A DNA stretch of 64,000 nucleotides, from the NCBI GenBank assembly GCA_002310135.1, contig DBYK01000001.1, forward strand, positions 186,001-250,000. The letters run 5' to 3'. A program made the translations under genes and the position numbers. Positions 8,726-17,029 of the stretch are shown here, in pieces; positions within the stretch are counted from its first letter, which is position 1, and each line of letters opens with the position of its first letter. Below the pieces are notes generated by a model. It was not told the origin of the DNA. It did not search any database and was given only the letters and a program-made list of their open reading frames with translations. The stretch comes from Caryophanales bacterium UBA1188 (GTDB taxonomy: Bacteria > Bacillota_I > Bacilli_A > Izemoplasmatales > UBA1188).

Positions 8726-9640
8726 TTATTCATCTCCTAAGTACTCATTCAAGTAATCTCTAACACTATCCATTACTTGAACATTTTTATCTATTTCTTT
8801 CACACTTGGCATAGAAGCGTGGAAAAATTCTTTATTTGTTTTATCGGTTTTTTCAAGAATTACTATAGATGATTTAATTAATCCATCAAGTAAATCTATA
8901 GGGTATTCTATTAAACCTACAAATACTAACCCTTTATCTAATATTAAATCGCTGAACACTCTACTTCTTACAAAATCTGTGGGAAGAGTTACAACGAAAA
9001 ATGCGGAATCATTTAAATATTCAGTGTAGTCTTCGAAGAAGACTAGGATATCTTCTGTGTTTCTCAAGAATGGATCAGATATGATTAAATCCGCTCTAAA
9101 AGAAAGATTAGGAAGAGAAGTTGAAATATCATAATCTCCTCCACCAAGACTCCTAAACAAAGATGCGACTTTTAAAAACTTATCATTCTCTACTGTAACA
9201 TATAATTCTTCTTTTGGATTATTTTTTGCGCTTAATGAGAGCGCTAAATTACCATTATTACCGTTTGCGTTTAGAATAATAGGTTTAGTATATGCGCTTT
9301 TTGAGATTATTATACTCTTAATTAAAGATAAATATAAAAGAGGTAACTCAAGGGTTACATCTACTATATATTTATCTAAATGTTTGAGCGAATACAAATA
9401 AGCTTCACTTAAAGCTCTTCTTATCTCGAATTTAGAGTAACTCAAATCTTTAAATTTAGTATAGTAGTTAAGGATAATTTGATTTTCCTCTTCTTTTATA
9501 TTTGATATCTTTGGAAGTTCTTCTAAAGCAAGAATAGACATTGAAAGAGTAAAAGAATCTTCAAGTTTAATCATAAATATAGAAGATATCTCTTCCATGA
9601 AATCAATAAAAAGACTAATGATTTCTTTTTTATTAGACAT
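8726..9640 (-). CDS. ytxK: YtxK-like class I SAM-dependent methyltransferase
   Basis: A protein of about 304 residues resembling the N6-adenine methyltransferase-like YtxK family that precedes ackA in Bacilli. Motif I is weak (ANGNNGNLALSLSA, about residue 125) and the usual NPPY/NPPF catalytic motif is ISDPF, so activity on DNA is doubtful; the substrate is unknown. A TTG start 21 nt earlier is possible, but ATG 9640 sits just after the stop of the hydrolase gene, suggesting coupled translation without a strong ribosome site. It is co-transcribed with ackA. Confidence 0.75.
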   Translation of the reverse strand: MSNKKEIISLFIDFMEEISSIFMIKLEDSFTLSMSILALEELPKISNIKEEENQIILNYYTKFKDLSYSKFEIRRALSEAYLYSLKHLDKYIVDVTLELPLLYLSLIKSIIISKSAYTKPIILNANGNNGNLALSLSAKNNPKEELYVTVENDKFLKVASLFRSLGGGDYDISTSLPNLSFRADLIISDPFLRNTEDILVFFEDYTEYLNDSAFFVVTLPTDFVRSRVFSDLILDKGLVFVGLIEYPIDLLDGLIKSSIVILEKTDKTNKEFFHASMPSVKEIDKNVQVMDSVRDYLNEYLGDE

Positions 9641-9644
9641 ATTA

Positions 9645-10583
9645 TTATAAGTGTTTTGCAAGAAAATCTAAAACTAGTCTTTGATATTCTTCTTTATACA
9701 TGAAAAGACTTCTTGCGTGTGGTGCTCCTTTAAAAATTTTGATTTCTTTTTCTGATGTACAAGCTTTATAATTCTCTTCTCCCATATAAAGAGGAACTAG
9801 TTTATCTTGATCACTATGGATAAATAGAATTGGCACCTTTGAACCTTTAAGCGATATTCTTGCATCATTATCTTTAAATGAGAATTTAGATATCGCTTTT
9901 GAAAATACATTAGAAAATAGTAGGAAGAATTCAGGTAGATGATATCTCTTATATATCATATATTTTAACATCTCATATGAGGATGTATAACCACAATCAT
10001 CAATAATACACTTAACTTCAGATGGAACTTTATCTGAAACATTGAGCACAGTAGCTCCACCCATAGATATACCAAATAATGCGATTTCTATTTCTCCATC
10101 TAACCTATCGATTAAGTAATTGATCCACTGAAGTAAATCTTTTGAATCAAGAGTTCCATAAGTTGTGTATTTTCCTTCGCTCTTTCCATAACTTCTAAGA
10201 TCGATAAATAAAATATTATAATTGAAATCAACTAACCAATGAGAAAATTGAGTAGATGTCCAGAAAGCATCTCCTTGATATCCGTGAACACTGATGATAG
10301 TTTTGCTTGTCTTATTTAAGGCCTCTCTATAATAAGCATGAAGTTTAAGCCCATCATGAGATCTAATTGTGACTTCTTCCATGCCCATAGCTTGAAGCTC
10401 TTTAACTCTTTCATGAGCGAATATTCTATATTCTTTTTGGAGTGGATCATCAGTAGGTTTATCCCTATATGATTCAACTGGTTTAGTTGGCACAGCTTGA
10501 TACCAAATAACAAAACCAATCACAAAACAAACTATCACTAAAAATAATAATATTGAAAATATAGTTATTAATGCAGGTACCAT
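9645..10583 (-). CDS. Membrane-anchored alpha/beta hydrolase
   Basis: A 312-residue alpha/beta-hydrolase with one N-terminal membrane helix (about residues 5-27) and a catalytic domain probably outside or at the membrane. The triad is visible: nucleophile Ser in GISMGG, Asp in HSDQDKLVP, and His in APHARS; the oxyanion region is SVHGYQG. It resembles the YqkD-type serine hydrolases of Bacilli, whose substrates are not settled. The start ATG has AAGGAGG 6 nt upstream. It leads the hydrolase-ytxK-ackA run. Confidence 0.8.
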   Translation of the reverse strand: MVPALITIFSILLFLVIVCFVIGFVIWYQAVPTKPVESYRDKPTDDPLQKEYRIFAHERVKELQAMGMEEVTIRSHDGLKLHAYYREALNKTSKTIISVHGYQGDAFWTSTQFSHWLVDFNYNILFIDLRSYGKSEGKYTTYGTLDSKDLLQWINYLIDRLDGEIEIALFGISMGGATVLNVSDKVPSEVKCIIDDCGYTSSYEMLKYMIYKRYHLPEFFLLFSNVFSKAISKFSFKDNDARISLKGSKVPILFIHSDQDKLVPLYMGEENYKACTSEKEIKIFKGAPHARSLFMYKEEYQRLVLDFLAKHL

Positions 10584-10639
10584 ACAATTCCTCCTTTATG
10601 TAAATTATAAAATATTTTATTTTATGATAAAATTATATT

Positions 10640-10873
10640 ATGAGAAAATTAATGATTAAGCTTATTAAATCATATCAAAATTCCACAAGACATTCAAGAA
10701 AAACTTGTAAGTATATGCCTACATGTAGTGAATACGCAATAGATGCATATACTTATTACAATTTTTTCTATGCCTCAATTTTGGTAATATGGAGAATCTT
10801 AAGATGCAATCCTTTTTCTAAAGGAGGTTATGATCCTATACCAAAATTTAAAGATACTAATATGAAGAAATAA
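10640..10873 (+). CDS. yidD: YidD membrane protein insertion efficiency factor
   Basis: A 77-residue YidD protein (UPF0161). The conserved core is plain: [14 protein letters not shown], then [17 protein letters not shown]. YidD is a small amphipathic, membrane-associated protein that helps YidC-dependent insertion. One of only four plus-strand genes here. The ATG lacks a convincing ribosome site; TGATAAAAT, an extended -10-like element, lies just upstream, so the mRNA could be nearly leaderless. Its TAA abuts the metK stop (10873/10874), so the two genes converge with no spacer. Confidence 0.93.
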   Translation: MRKLMIKLIKSYQNSTRHSRKTCKYMPTCSEYAIDAYTYYNFFYASILVIWRILRCNPFSKGGYDPIPKFKDTNMKK

Positions 10874-12025
10874 TTATTTCAAATATTTTCTTAAATCATC
10901 TACTTTATCAAGGTTTTCCCAAGGGAAACCTTTTTCTTCTCTTCCAAAGTGTCCATAACAGCTTGTGTTTTTATAGATTGGAGTTCTAAGATTCAAAGTT
11001 CTTATTATTCCGCTAGGAGTTAAATCGAATTCTTTTTTGATGATTTCAACTATTTCTTCATCTTTAATTTTAGATGTATTAAAAGTATCAACATATAGAG
11101 ATACAGGTTTTTCTATACCTATAGCGTAAGATACTTGAATTTCTATTTTTTTAGCTATACCTGATGCGACAATATTTTTTGCGACATACCTTAGCATATA
11201 GCTTGCGCTTCTATCGACTTTAGTTGGATCTTTACCACTAAATGACCCACCACCATTTCTCGCATAACCACCATATGTATCTATGATGTTTTTTCTTCCA
11301 GTAAGCCCAGTATCTCCCATAGGACCACCAATTACAAATCTTCCTGTAGGATTTACTAATATCTTAGTATCACCATCTATTAATTCTAAAGGAATAGTTT
11401 TATAAATTACTTCTTTAGTTAAATCTTCTTTGATTTTACTAAGCGAGATATCTTCATCATGTTGAGCTGAGATTAAGATAGTATCAATTCTTTTTGGGGT
11501 GTCGTCTTCATATTCAATTGATACTTGTGTCTTTCCATCAGGTCTTAGATATTTCAATATTCCTTTTTTTCTAACCTCAGTTAACTTCATCGCAAGGTTT
11601 TGCGCTAAAATCTCACCAAGAGGCATATATTCTTTTGTTTCACTTGAAGCATAACCAAACATAATACCTTGGTCTCCTGCGCCTAAGTCTTTATCATCAC
11701 TCTCATCAACGCCAAGCGCAATATCTTCTGATTGTTTATCTATCGCAATCTTCACATCCATAGTGTCGTATGAAAAACCGTATTCTTTTTTATCATAACC
11801 GATTTCTTTTACGACATCTCTTGCGATTTTTTCATAGTCAACACTCGCTTTTGATGTGATTTGTCCGAAGATGAAAACTAAGTTTTTCGCAGTAACTACT
11901 TCACACGCTACCCTGCTCATTTTATCTTCTTTAATTAATTGATCGAGTATAGAATCAGCGATTCTATCAGCGACCTTATCTGGATGACCTTCTGTCACCG
12001 CTTCGCTTGTAAAAATGTACTTCAT
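10874..12025 (-). CDS. metK: S-adenosylmethionine synthetase
   Basis: A 383-residue MAT enzyme making SAM from methionine and ATP. Motifs include SEAVTEGHPDK at the N-terminus, GAGDQGIMFGYA, and the GGGSFSGKDPTKVDRSA loop. The start ATG has AAAGGA 8 nt upstream. It follows the HD-GYP-like membrane gene by 14 nt, and both lie downstream of the SAM-I riboswitch, so SAM feedback on its own synthetase is expected. It converges on yidD with no gap. Confidence 0.98.
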   Translation of the reverse strand: MKYIFTSEAVTEGHPDKVADRIADSILDQLIKEDKMSRVACEVVTAKNLVFIFGQITSKASVDYEKIARDVVKEIGYDKKEYGFSYDTMDVKIAIDKQSEDIALGVDESDDKDLGAGDQGIMFGYASSETKEYMPLGEILAQNLAMKLTEVRKKGILKYLRPDGKTQVSIEYEDDTPKRIDTILISAQHDEDISLSKIKEDLTKEVIYKTIPLELIDGDTKILVNPTGRFVIGGPMGDTGLTGRKNIIDTYGGYARNGGGSFSGKDPTKVDRSASYMLRYVAKNIVASGIAKKIEIQVSYAIGIEKPVSLYVDTFNTSKIKDEEIVEIIKKEFDLTPSGIIRTLNLRTPIYKNTSCYGHFGREEKGFPWENLDKVDDLRKYLK

Positions 12026-12039
12026 GTTTTTTTCCTTTC

Positions 12040-13461
12040 TTAAGATATTTCGTACGCTATTTTTATTTCGTTATTAAACTTCACAAATCTTTTTATGATT
12101 TCTGGGTCGAAGAAAACATTAAAACTATTCATTATCATTTCAACTGAACGTTGATGATTTAAATTCTTTTTATACGCTCTATCGCTTCTTAAAATGTCAT
12201 ATATCTCAGAGATTAAAATGATATTTGAAATCAAATCTTTTGAATCTATAGTCATTTGACTTACAAACCCTTTATTATCTGTTCCTATAAATACTTGGTA
12301 TACGATATCTTCCGCTCTTTTAGATAACTGTAATCTTTTAATAATTTGAGTTGCGATTTTAGTTTTATTTAAAATCTCTTCAAAATTACTATCATCTATA
12401 TTAGCTTTACCATTTAAGGTTAAATATTTAATCTTATCAGTATGGACTTTAGCTTTTTCAACTACCTCACCTACTGTGATACTATCACATCCAAGGGCTA
12501 GAGCTAACTCCCTTGCGATACTCGCAATCTTCCTTGCGGATATTTCTTGGTGAACTGGGTCTTGGTTTAAGTTATATACTTTAACTGCCTCAAAAACACT
12601 TTGAACGACATCCACAAAATCAGTCTCAACACCCATTCTTCTATTGAATTCAACTCTTCTTTCTTCAAAGATGAAATGTGAAATTGAAGCGCTAGAATAA
12701 AGAGCTGAGAAGAATACTAAGAAGACTAGAGTCCTAAGGGCAATATCTAAAACGATAGATCCGTTTTCTATAAATGCATATTCGAATAATTCACTTATAC
12801 TAGATGCGTGCATATAGAGTTCTGGATGTATAAAACAGATGTTGATTATTTCCATCACCACTAAAGTCCATATAAACATTACTCTTAATAGTTTAGTATC
12901 TTGGTATAAGGACATTATAACTATAGTGACATATACTAAGAAATATGCAGCTTGAGTAATAGAAAACTGAAATGTAGTAAGAGATTTCATAGATCCATTC
13001 TCAATTGTAAAGCCTAAATAAACCTTAATATATAATATTATGGATAAAAGAAAAACGAAGAATGATTGAAGATACATGAGTATTGTTTGATGAGAATAAT
13101 CATCCTTCTTTCTTTTAAGCATATAATTGATTGTTTGAGATAAGGCAGTAACGAGCAAGAAGAATCCAATAGTGATTATATAATTAGATTTAGAAATCCC
13201 AACAAATGAGAATAAAACAAAAACAAGATTAGCTAAAAATATGATATTCCTGATACAATAATTCCTTCTATAAAGAATACTTGTTGGGTCAGTTAAATCG
13301 ACATCTAAGTCAAAACTGAACTTGCTTAAAAAGAATTCTTTAAAAGAAGACATTTTTTTCTTAGGATTATTACTTGAGCTATCTTTTTTGTGCTTATTTT
13401 TCTTTTGATTATATCTAGAATCACTCTCTCTAAAATAATCTTCTAAAGTCTTTTCTCCCAC
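12040..13461 (-). CDS. Membrane protein with degenerate HD-GYP-like domain
   Basis: A protein of about 473 residues: a charged N-terminal tail of about 65 residues rich in Lys and Ser, about six or seven membrane helices (about 65-255), then a cytosolic domain resembling HD-GYP c-di-GMP phosphodiesterases. The resemblance is best at the end: YDILRSDRAYKKNLNHQRSV and FDPEIIKRFVKF match the segment after the GYP loop. The metal-binding HD, HHE and GYP residues are missing: the HDIGK position reads HTDKI and the GYP region KGFVSQ. Catalysis is therefore unlikely; a sensing or scaffold role is possible. The start is GTG 13461 with GGAG 6 nt upstream, in preference to an earlier GTG. It shares the SAM-I leader with metK. 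Confidence 0.65.
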   Translation of the reverse strand: MGEKTLEDYFRESDSRYNQKKNKHKKDSSSNNPKKKMSSFKEFFLSKFSFDLDVDLTDPTSILYRRNYCIRNIIFLANLVFVLFSFVGISKSNYIITIGFFLLVTALSQTINYMLKRKKDDYSHQTILMYLQSFFVFLLSIILYIKVYLGFTIENGSMKSLTTFQFSITQAAYFLVYVTIVIMSLYQDTKLLRVMFIWTLVVMEIINICFIHPELYMHASSISELFEYAFIENGSIVLDIALRTLVFLVFFSALYSSASISHFIFEERRVEFNRRMGVETDFVDVVQSVFEAVKVYNLNQDPVHQEISARKIASIARELALALGCDSITVGEVVEKAKVHTDKIKYLTLNGKANIDDSNFEEILNKTKIATQIIKRLQLSKRAEDIVYQVFIGTDNKGFVSQMTIDSKDLISNIILISEIYDILRSDRAYKKNLNHQRSVEMIMNSFNVFFDPEIIKRFVKFNNEIKIAYEIS

Positions 13462-13509
13462 TATTAACTCCACACATATATATATTATTAATATAATTTT
13501 ATCATTTTC

Positions 13510-13550
13510 AATGAATAAAATAAAGGTTAAAACTTTATATTTTATTCATT
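13510..13550 (-). repeat. Long AT-rich hairpin in the leader between SAM-I switch and HD-GYP-like gene
   Basis: The arms AATGAATAAAATATAAAG and CTTTATTTTATTCATT pair almost perfectly (2-nt bulge) around a 7-nt loop. No U-run follows, so it is not a typical terminator. Just downstream, TGATAAAAT resembles an extended -10 element, so a second promoter for the downstream genes may lie here. Confidence 0.5.
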
Positions 13551-13573
13551 ATTTTAGATAAATAATTTTAAAT

Positions 13574-13604
13574 AAAAAACTCTTACCATAAAAGTGATAA
13601 GAGT
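13574..13604 (-). terminator. Terminator hairpin overlapping the SAM-I aptamer
   Basis: ACTCTTATC and GGTAAGAGT pair around an 8-nt loop and are followed by TTTTTTA. The 3' arm reuses the P1 3' strand of the aptamer, and the 5' arm overlaps P4, so the terminator and folded aptamer look mutually exclusive. Confidence 0.75.
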
Positions 13605-13702
13605 AATTTTAATACTAACCCATCATACAAGCTTTAGCACCTTGAATTATTCAGGTTGCTGAAGAGTCACTGAGCTTGTCTCTCGTCTTCTCTTTATGGT
13701 AA
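13583..13702 (-). promoter_or_regulatory. SAM-I (S-box) riboswitch aptamer upstream of metK operon
   Basis: On the minus strand the SAM-I core is recognisable: AGAGAAG, then CTCTTCAGCAACC, a short P3, and AAGGTGCTAAA. P1 can form between TTACCATA (13702-13695) and TATGGTAA (13590-13583). P2 is GAAGA/TCTTC, P3 CCTGAA/TTCAAGG, and a 6-bp pseudoknot ACAAGC/GCTTGT links the P2 loop to J3/4, as in S-box RNAs. The next gene is the HD-GYP-like protein, followed by metK, which fits SAM feedback. Confidence 0.85.
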
Positions 13703-13706
13703 TTAA

Positions 13707-13735
13707 ATCATAATCTATTTTTCTTTAGAAGTCAA
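13707..13735 (-). promoter_or_regulatory. Promoter of the SAM-I leader
   Basis: TTGACT (13735-13730) and TATGAT (13712-13707) are 17 bp apart, immediately after the fmt stop codon, so the riboswitch transcript begins independently of fmt. Confidence 0.8.
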
Positions 13736-13736
13736 T

Positions 13737-14672
13737 TTAAATATTAGTTAATTTTTTAAATTTTGATTTATATCCATTCATAAATGATTTGATGTCCATT
13801 TTTGATTTTCCTTGAGGTTTAATCTCTAAAATTTCAAGGGCATCTACTCCACATTTAATAATTAAAGTTTTATCATTTTCGAGAATAGTATTTGGATGGC
13901 AATTACTATCATCTTTAATTATTCTTGATTTATAAACTTTATACATCACATCATCATGGATGAAGTAAGTTAGAGGGTTTGGGTTGAAAGCTCTAATCTT
14001 ATTGAACAATTTAAGCGCAGGAAGATTAAAATCTAATATTTCTTCTTCTCTTTTGATGTTTTTCGCAAATGTAACTTCATTAACATCTTGAATAATGTAT
14101 GGAACATCAATTCCTTCATACATCATATCTATTACTTGACATAAATCATCTCTTCCTTTTAAAGCCAACTTTTTGGTCATAGTTTCATAGTTATCATCAT
14201 CTTCAAGCTTAATTAAAGATTTATGATAAACTCTTCCAGCGTCCATCTTTAGGACAGTCTTCATAATGGACACTCCTAAATATTCATCGCCATTTTCGAT
14301 AGCTCTTTGAATTGGGGCTCCTCCCCTATATTTTGGAAGGTCTGATCCATGAACATTCAATGTCATTATTCTTGGAAGATTTAAGACAGCTTGAGGAATA
14401 AACTGACCATAGGATGCAGTAACTAAAAAGTCAAATTCATATTTTAGAATCTCACTATAATCATCTTTAATACTTGCAGGTTGAAAGATAGGAATATTAT
14501 TAACTAAGGCAAGTTTTTTAACTTCAGGAGTGATTTGTTTTCTATTGCCATTTGTAAAAGAGTCTGGTTGTGATACAACTAGAACTACACTATATTCTTC
14601 TATTAATCTTTCAAGGACGATTCTACCAAATGTTGGAGTACCCATAAAACAAATCTTGATATCTTTATTCAT
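13737..14672 (-). CDS. fmt: Methionyl-tRNA formyltransferase
   Basis: A 311-residue enzyme that formylates initiator Met-tRNA using 10-formyl-THF. It shows the N-terminal FMGTPTF motif, the catalytic-region block NVHGSDLPKYRGGAPIQ (Asn and His of the active site) and MDAG with the catalytic Asp. The C-terminal OB-like domain is present but short. AAGGAGG lies 6 nt before ATG 14672. It is directly downstream of priA, and the deformylase gene def lies just beyond the MATE gene, so both formyl-Met steps are close together. Confidence 0.96.
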   Translation of the reverse strand: MNKDIKICFMGTPTFGRIVLERLIEEYSVVLVVSQPDSFTNGNRKQITPEVKKLALVNNIPIFQPASIKDDYSEILKYEFDFLVTASYGQFIPQAVLNLPRIMTLNVHGSDLPKYRGGAPIQRAIENGDEYLGVSIMKTVLKMDAGRVYHKSLIKLEDDDNYETMTKKLALKGRDDLCQVIDMMYEGIDVPYIIQDVNEVTFAKNIKREEEILDFNLPALKLFNKIRAFNPNPLTYFIHDDVMYKVYKSRIIKDDSNCHPNTILENDKTLIIKCGVDALEILEIKPQGKSKMDIKSFMNGYKSKFKKLTNI

Positions 14673-14683
14673 GAAATACCTCC

Positions 14684-17029
14684 TTAAAATGATGATGGGA
14701 ATCTATCTATAGATATCAATATATCTTTTTTGGATTCTTCATCATATATATTTTTAAGCACAATATCTAAATTTTCAACCTTCTTATACTTAAGTATCAC
14801 ATTAAAAACATAGAATGAATCCAATCTTGCTATAGTTGGCTGAATTGGGCCAAGTATTATTAATTCATCATTATTATATGTTTCGCTTAGTTTTTCTTTA
14901 ACTATTTTAGCTTCTTGATATGCGAGCTTCATATCTTTAGATTTTATCTTTATTTGAACCATAAAGTAGAATGGAGTGAATTTAGCAATCTTTCTAACTT
15001 TCATTTCTTCATTAAAGAAACCAATATAGTCTTGACTAAGCCCATATTTAATTGCGTAATAATCTTTATTATAAGTTTGGACTATCACATTGCCTTTCTT
15101 CTCACCTCTTCCACATCTTCCAGATACTTGAGTTAAAAGGGAAAATGTTTCTTCTTTACTTCTGAAATCTGGAATCTTTAAAGATTGGTCTATATTAATT
15201 ACTCCAACTAAAGTAACATTAGGGTAATCTAATCCTTTCGCAATCATTTGAGTGCCTAGTAAAATATCTCCGTTATATTCGAAATCATATAGAATTTTTT
15301 CGTGACCATTCTTTCCTCTTGTGGTATCAGTATCCATCCTAATTATTCTCGCGCTAGGGAAAAGCGATGATAATTCTTCTTCTAATTTTTCAGTGCCTGA
15401 TCCTATCTTTTCTAATCTATCACTTCCACATTTAGCGCATTTAGAGATAACACGTTTTTCATATCCACAATAGTGACATTTAAGAGTCTTATCATAATCG
15501 TGATATGTCAAGGAAACGTCACAATTTGGGCATCTTTCGACAGTACCACACATACGACACATGAGATAATTTGAGTATCCTCTTCTATTTAATAAAAGGA
15601 GTGATTGTTCGCCTTTGGCAAGTCTTTCATTTATAGCATCAATTAATGTATTTGAAAGGTTCCCTTTAAGTCCTTTTTTGAATTCTTGATTTAAATCTAC
15701 AACTGTAGTCTCAGGTAAACCAAAATTATTTGGCCTATTCTTTAACTCTACAAGTTTGTATACTCCCTTTATCGCTCTTGCGTAAGAATCAACTGATGGA
15801 GTTGCGCTTCCAAGAAGCATCATACAGTTTTTATATCCTACTCTCCAAGATGCGACATCTCTTGCGTGGTATATTGGGGATGTATCTTGTTTATAGGTAT
15901 TTTCGTGTTCTTCATCAATAATAATTATTCCTAGATTTTTAAATGGCGCAAACACAGCGGATCTTGCGCCTACTGCGATTTTAACTTCTCCTCTTAACAC
16001 CTTTCTCCATTCATCATATCTAGTATTATCGGATAATTCTGAATGAAATATCGCAACTTTATCTTTAAATCTTGATTTAAACCTATTTACCATCATAGGA
16101 GTTAAAGATATTTCAGGAACTAATAAAATAGCTTCTTTATTATTCTTAATAACTTCTTCTATTAATGATAAATAGATTTCAGTCTTTCCGCTTCCAGTAA
16201 TACCATGAAGAAGATAAACTATGTTATTATTTAAATTATTTTTAAGTTCATCAAAAGCTTTGTTTTGTTCTTTAGTAAATGTAACTTTTTTATCTTTAAA
16301 AGGTTTAATAGTTTTTACATTTCTATAGACTTCCTTGTCTGATATAGATACTATACCTTTCTTCTCCATTCTTTTTATGGTTTCGAGACTAGATGATGTA
16401 TCTTCTTTTAAATCTAACCATAACGCTTCATTGTTGTTTCGAATTAAATAATCAACTATTTCTTTTCTTTTATCAGTTAGTTTTGGAGGAATAGATAGAA
16501 GAGTTATAACTTTCTCATATTTGATAGCCTCTTTTCTTTTATAATCAAAAATGAGTTCAACTTGTCCACTCTTAATAGAATCTTTGATTAAAGATAAATC
16601 ATTTTTATCTAAATCGTCATATAGCAAATATTCTTTATCAGAAAATATTAGATTTAATCTGAAGTCATCTTTATCTATTAGTTTAACTTTTTTAGTATAA
16701 TTAACTTTTAATACATTAGGTATCATTGTGAGAAGATAACTAATTAAAGGATAATAAGATGTCTTTGAGAGATAAATCCCAAGTTCAATTAATTCTTTGG
16801 TGATGATGGGTTCAATATCTATTAAATCTTCTATTTCTTTTAATTTGTTTAGGTCTATATCAGTTTCTTCTTTTAGTTCAACTATGATACCCATCCTCTT
16901 GAAGTTCCCAAAATTGACATAACATCTTTCCCCAACTTCTATAACGCCTAAAAACCTATCAGGAACCAGATAGGAAAATGGTTTGTCTATTGAATTGGCC
17001 TTTAAATCAAGTATAACTTCTGCGATCAT
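14684..17029 (-). CDS. priA: Primosomal replication restart helicase PriA
   Basis: A 781-residue 3'-5' helicase that reloads the replisome at collapsed forks. Walker A is GITGSGKTE and the helicase box is DEEH; the zinc-binding insert has four CxxC pairs (CRMCG, CPNCD, CHYCG, CAKCG). The N-terminal DNA-binding domain is present. ATG 17029 overlaps the end of the MATE gene by 23 nt, so translation is probably coupled; only a weak AAAAGAAA precedes it. It leads directly into fmt. Confidence 0.97.
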   Translation of the reverse strand: MIAEVILDLKANSIDKPFSYLVPDRFLGVIEVGERCYVNFGNFKRMGIIVELKEETDIDLNKLKEIEDLIDIEPIITKELIELGIYLSKTSYYPLISYLLTMIPNVLKVNYTKKVKLIDKDDFRLNLIFSDKEYLLYDDLDKNDLSLIKDSIKSGQVELIFDYKRKEAIKYEKVITLLSIPPKLTDKRKEIVDYLIRNNNEALWLDLKEDTSSSLETIKRMEKKGIVSISDKEVYRNVKTIKPFKDKKVTFTKEQNKAFDELKNNLNNNIVYLLHGITGSGKTEIYLSLIEEVIKNNKEAILLVPEISLTPMMVNRFKSRFKDKVAIFHSELSDNTRYDEWRKVLRGEVKIAVGARSAVFAPFKNLGIIIIDEEHENTYKQDTSPIYHARDVASWRVGYKNCMMLLGSATPSVDSYARAIKGVYKLVELKNRPNNFGLPETTVVDLNQEFKKGLKGNLSNTLIDAINERLAKGEQSLLLLNRRGYSNYLMCRMCGTVERCPNCDVSLTYHDYDKTLKCHYCGYEKRVISKCAKCGSDRLEKIGSGTEKLEEELSSLFPSARIIRMDTDTTRGKNGHEKILYDFEYNGDILLGTQMIAKGLDYPNVTLVGVINIDQSLKIPDFRSKEETFSLLTQVSGRCGRGEKKGNVIVQTYNKDYYAIKYGLSQDYIGFFNEEMKVRKIAKFTPFYFMVQIKIKSKDMKLAYQEAKIVKEKLSETYNNDELIILGPIQPTIARLDSFYVFNVILKYKKVENLDIVLKNIYDEESKKDILISIDRFPSSF

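Noticed and set aside
7534..9640. YtxK-like protein as a DNA adenine methylase
   Set aside because: The catalytic NPPF is ISDPF and SAM motif I is weak; only a methyltransferase-like fold can be claimed.
13737..14672. SAM-I riboswitch controlling fmt
   Set aside because: The aptamer is on the minus strand downstream of fmt, and its promoter starts after the fmt stop; it leads into the HD-GYP-like gene and metK.
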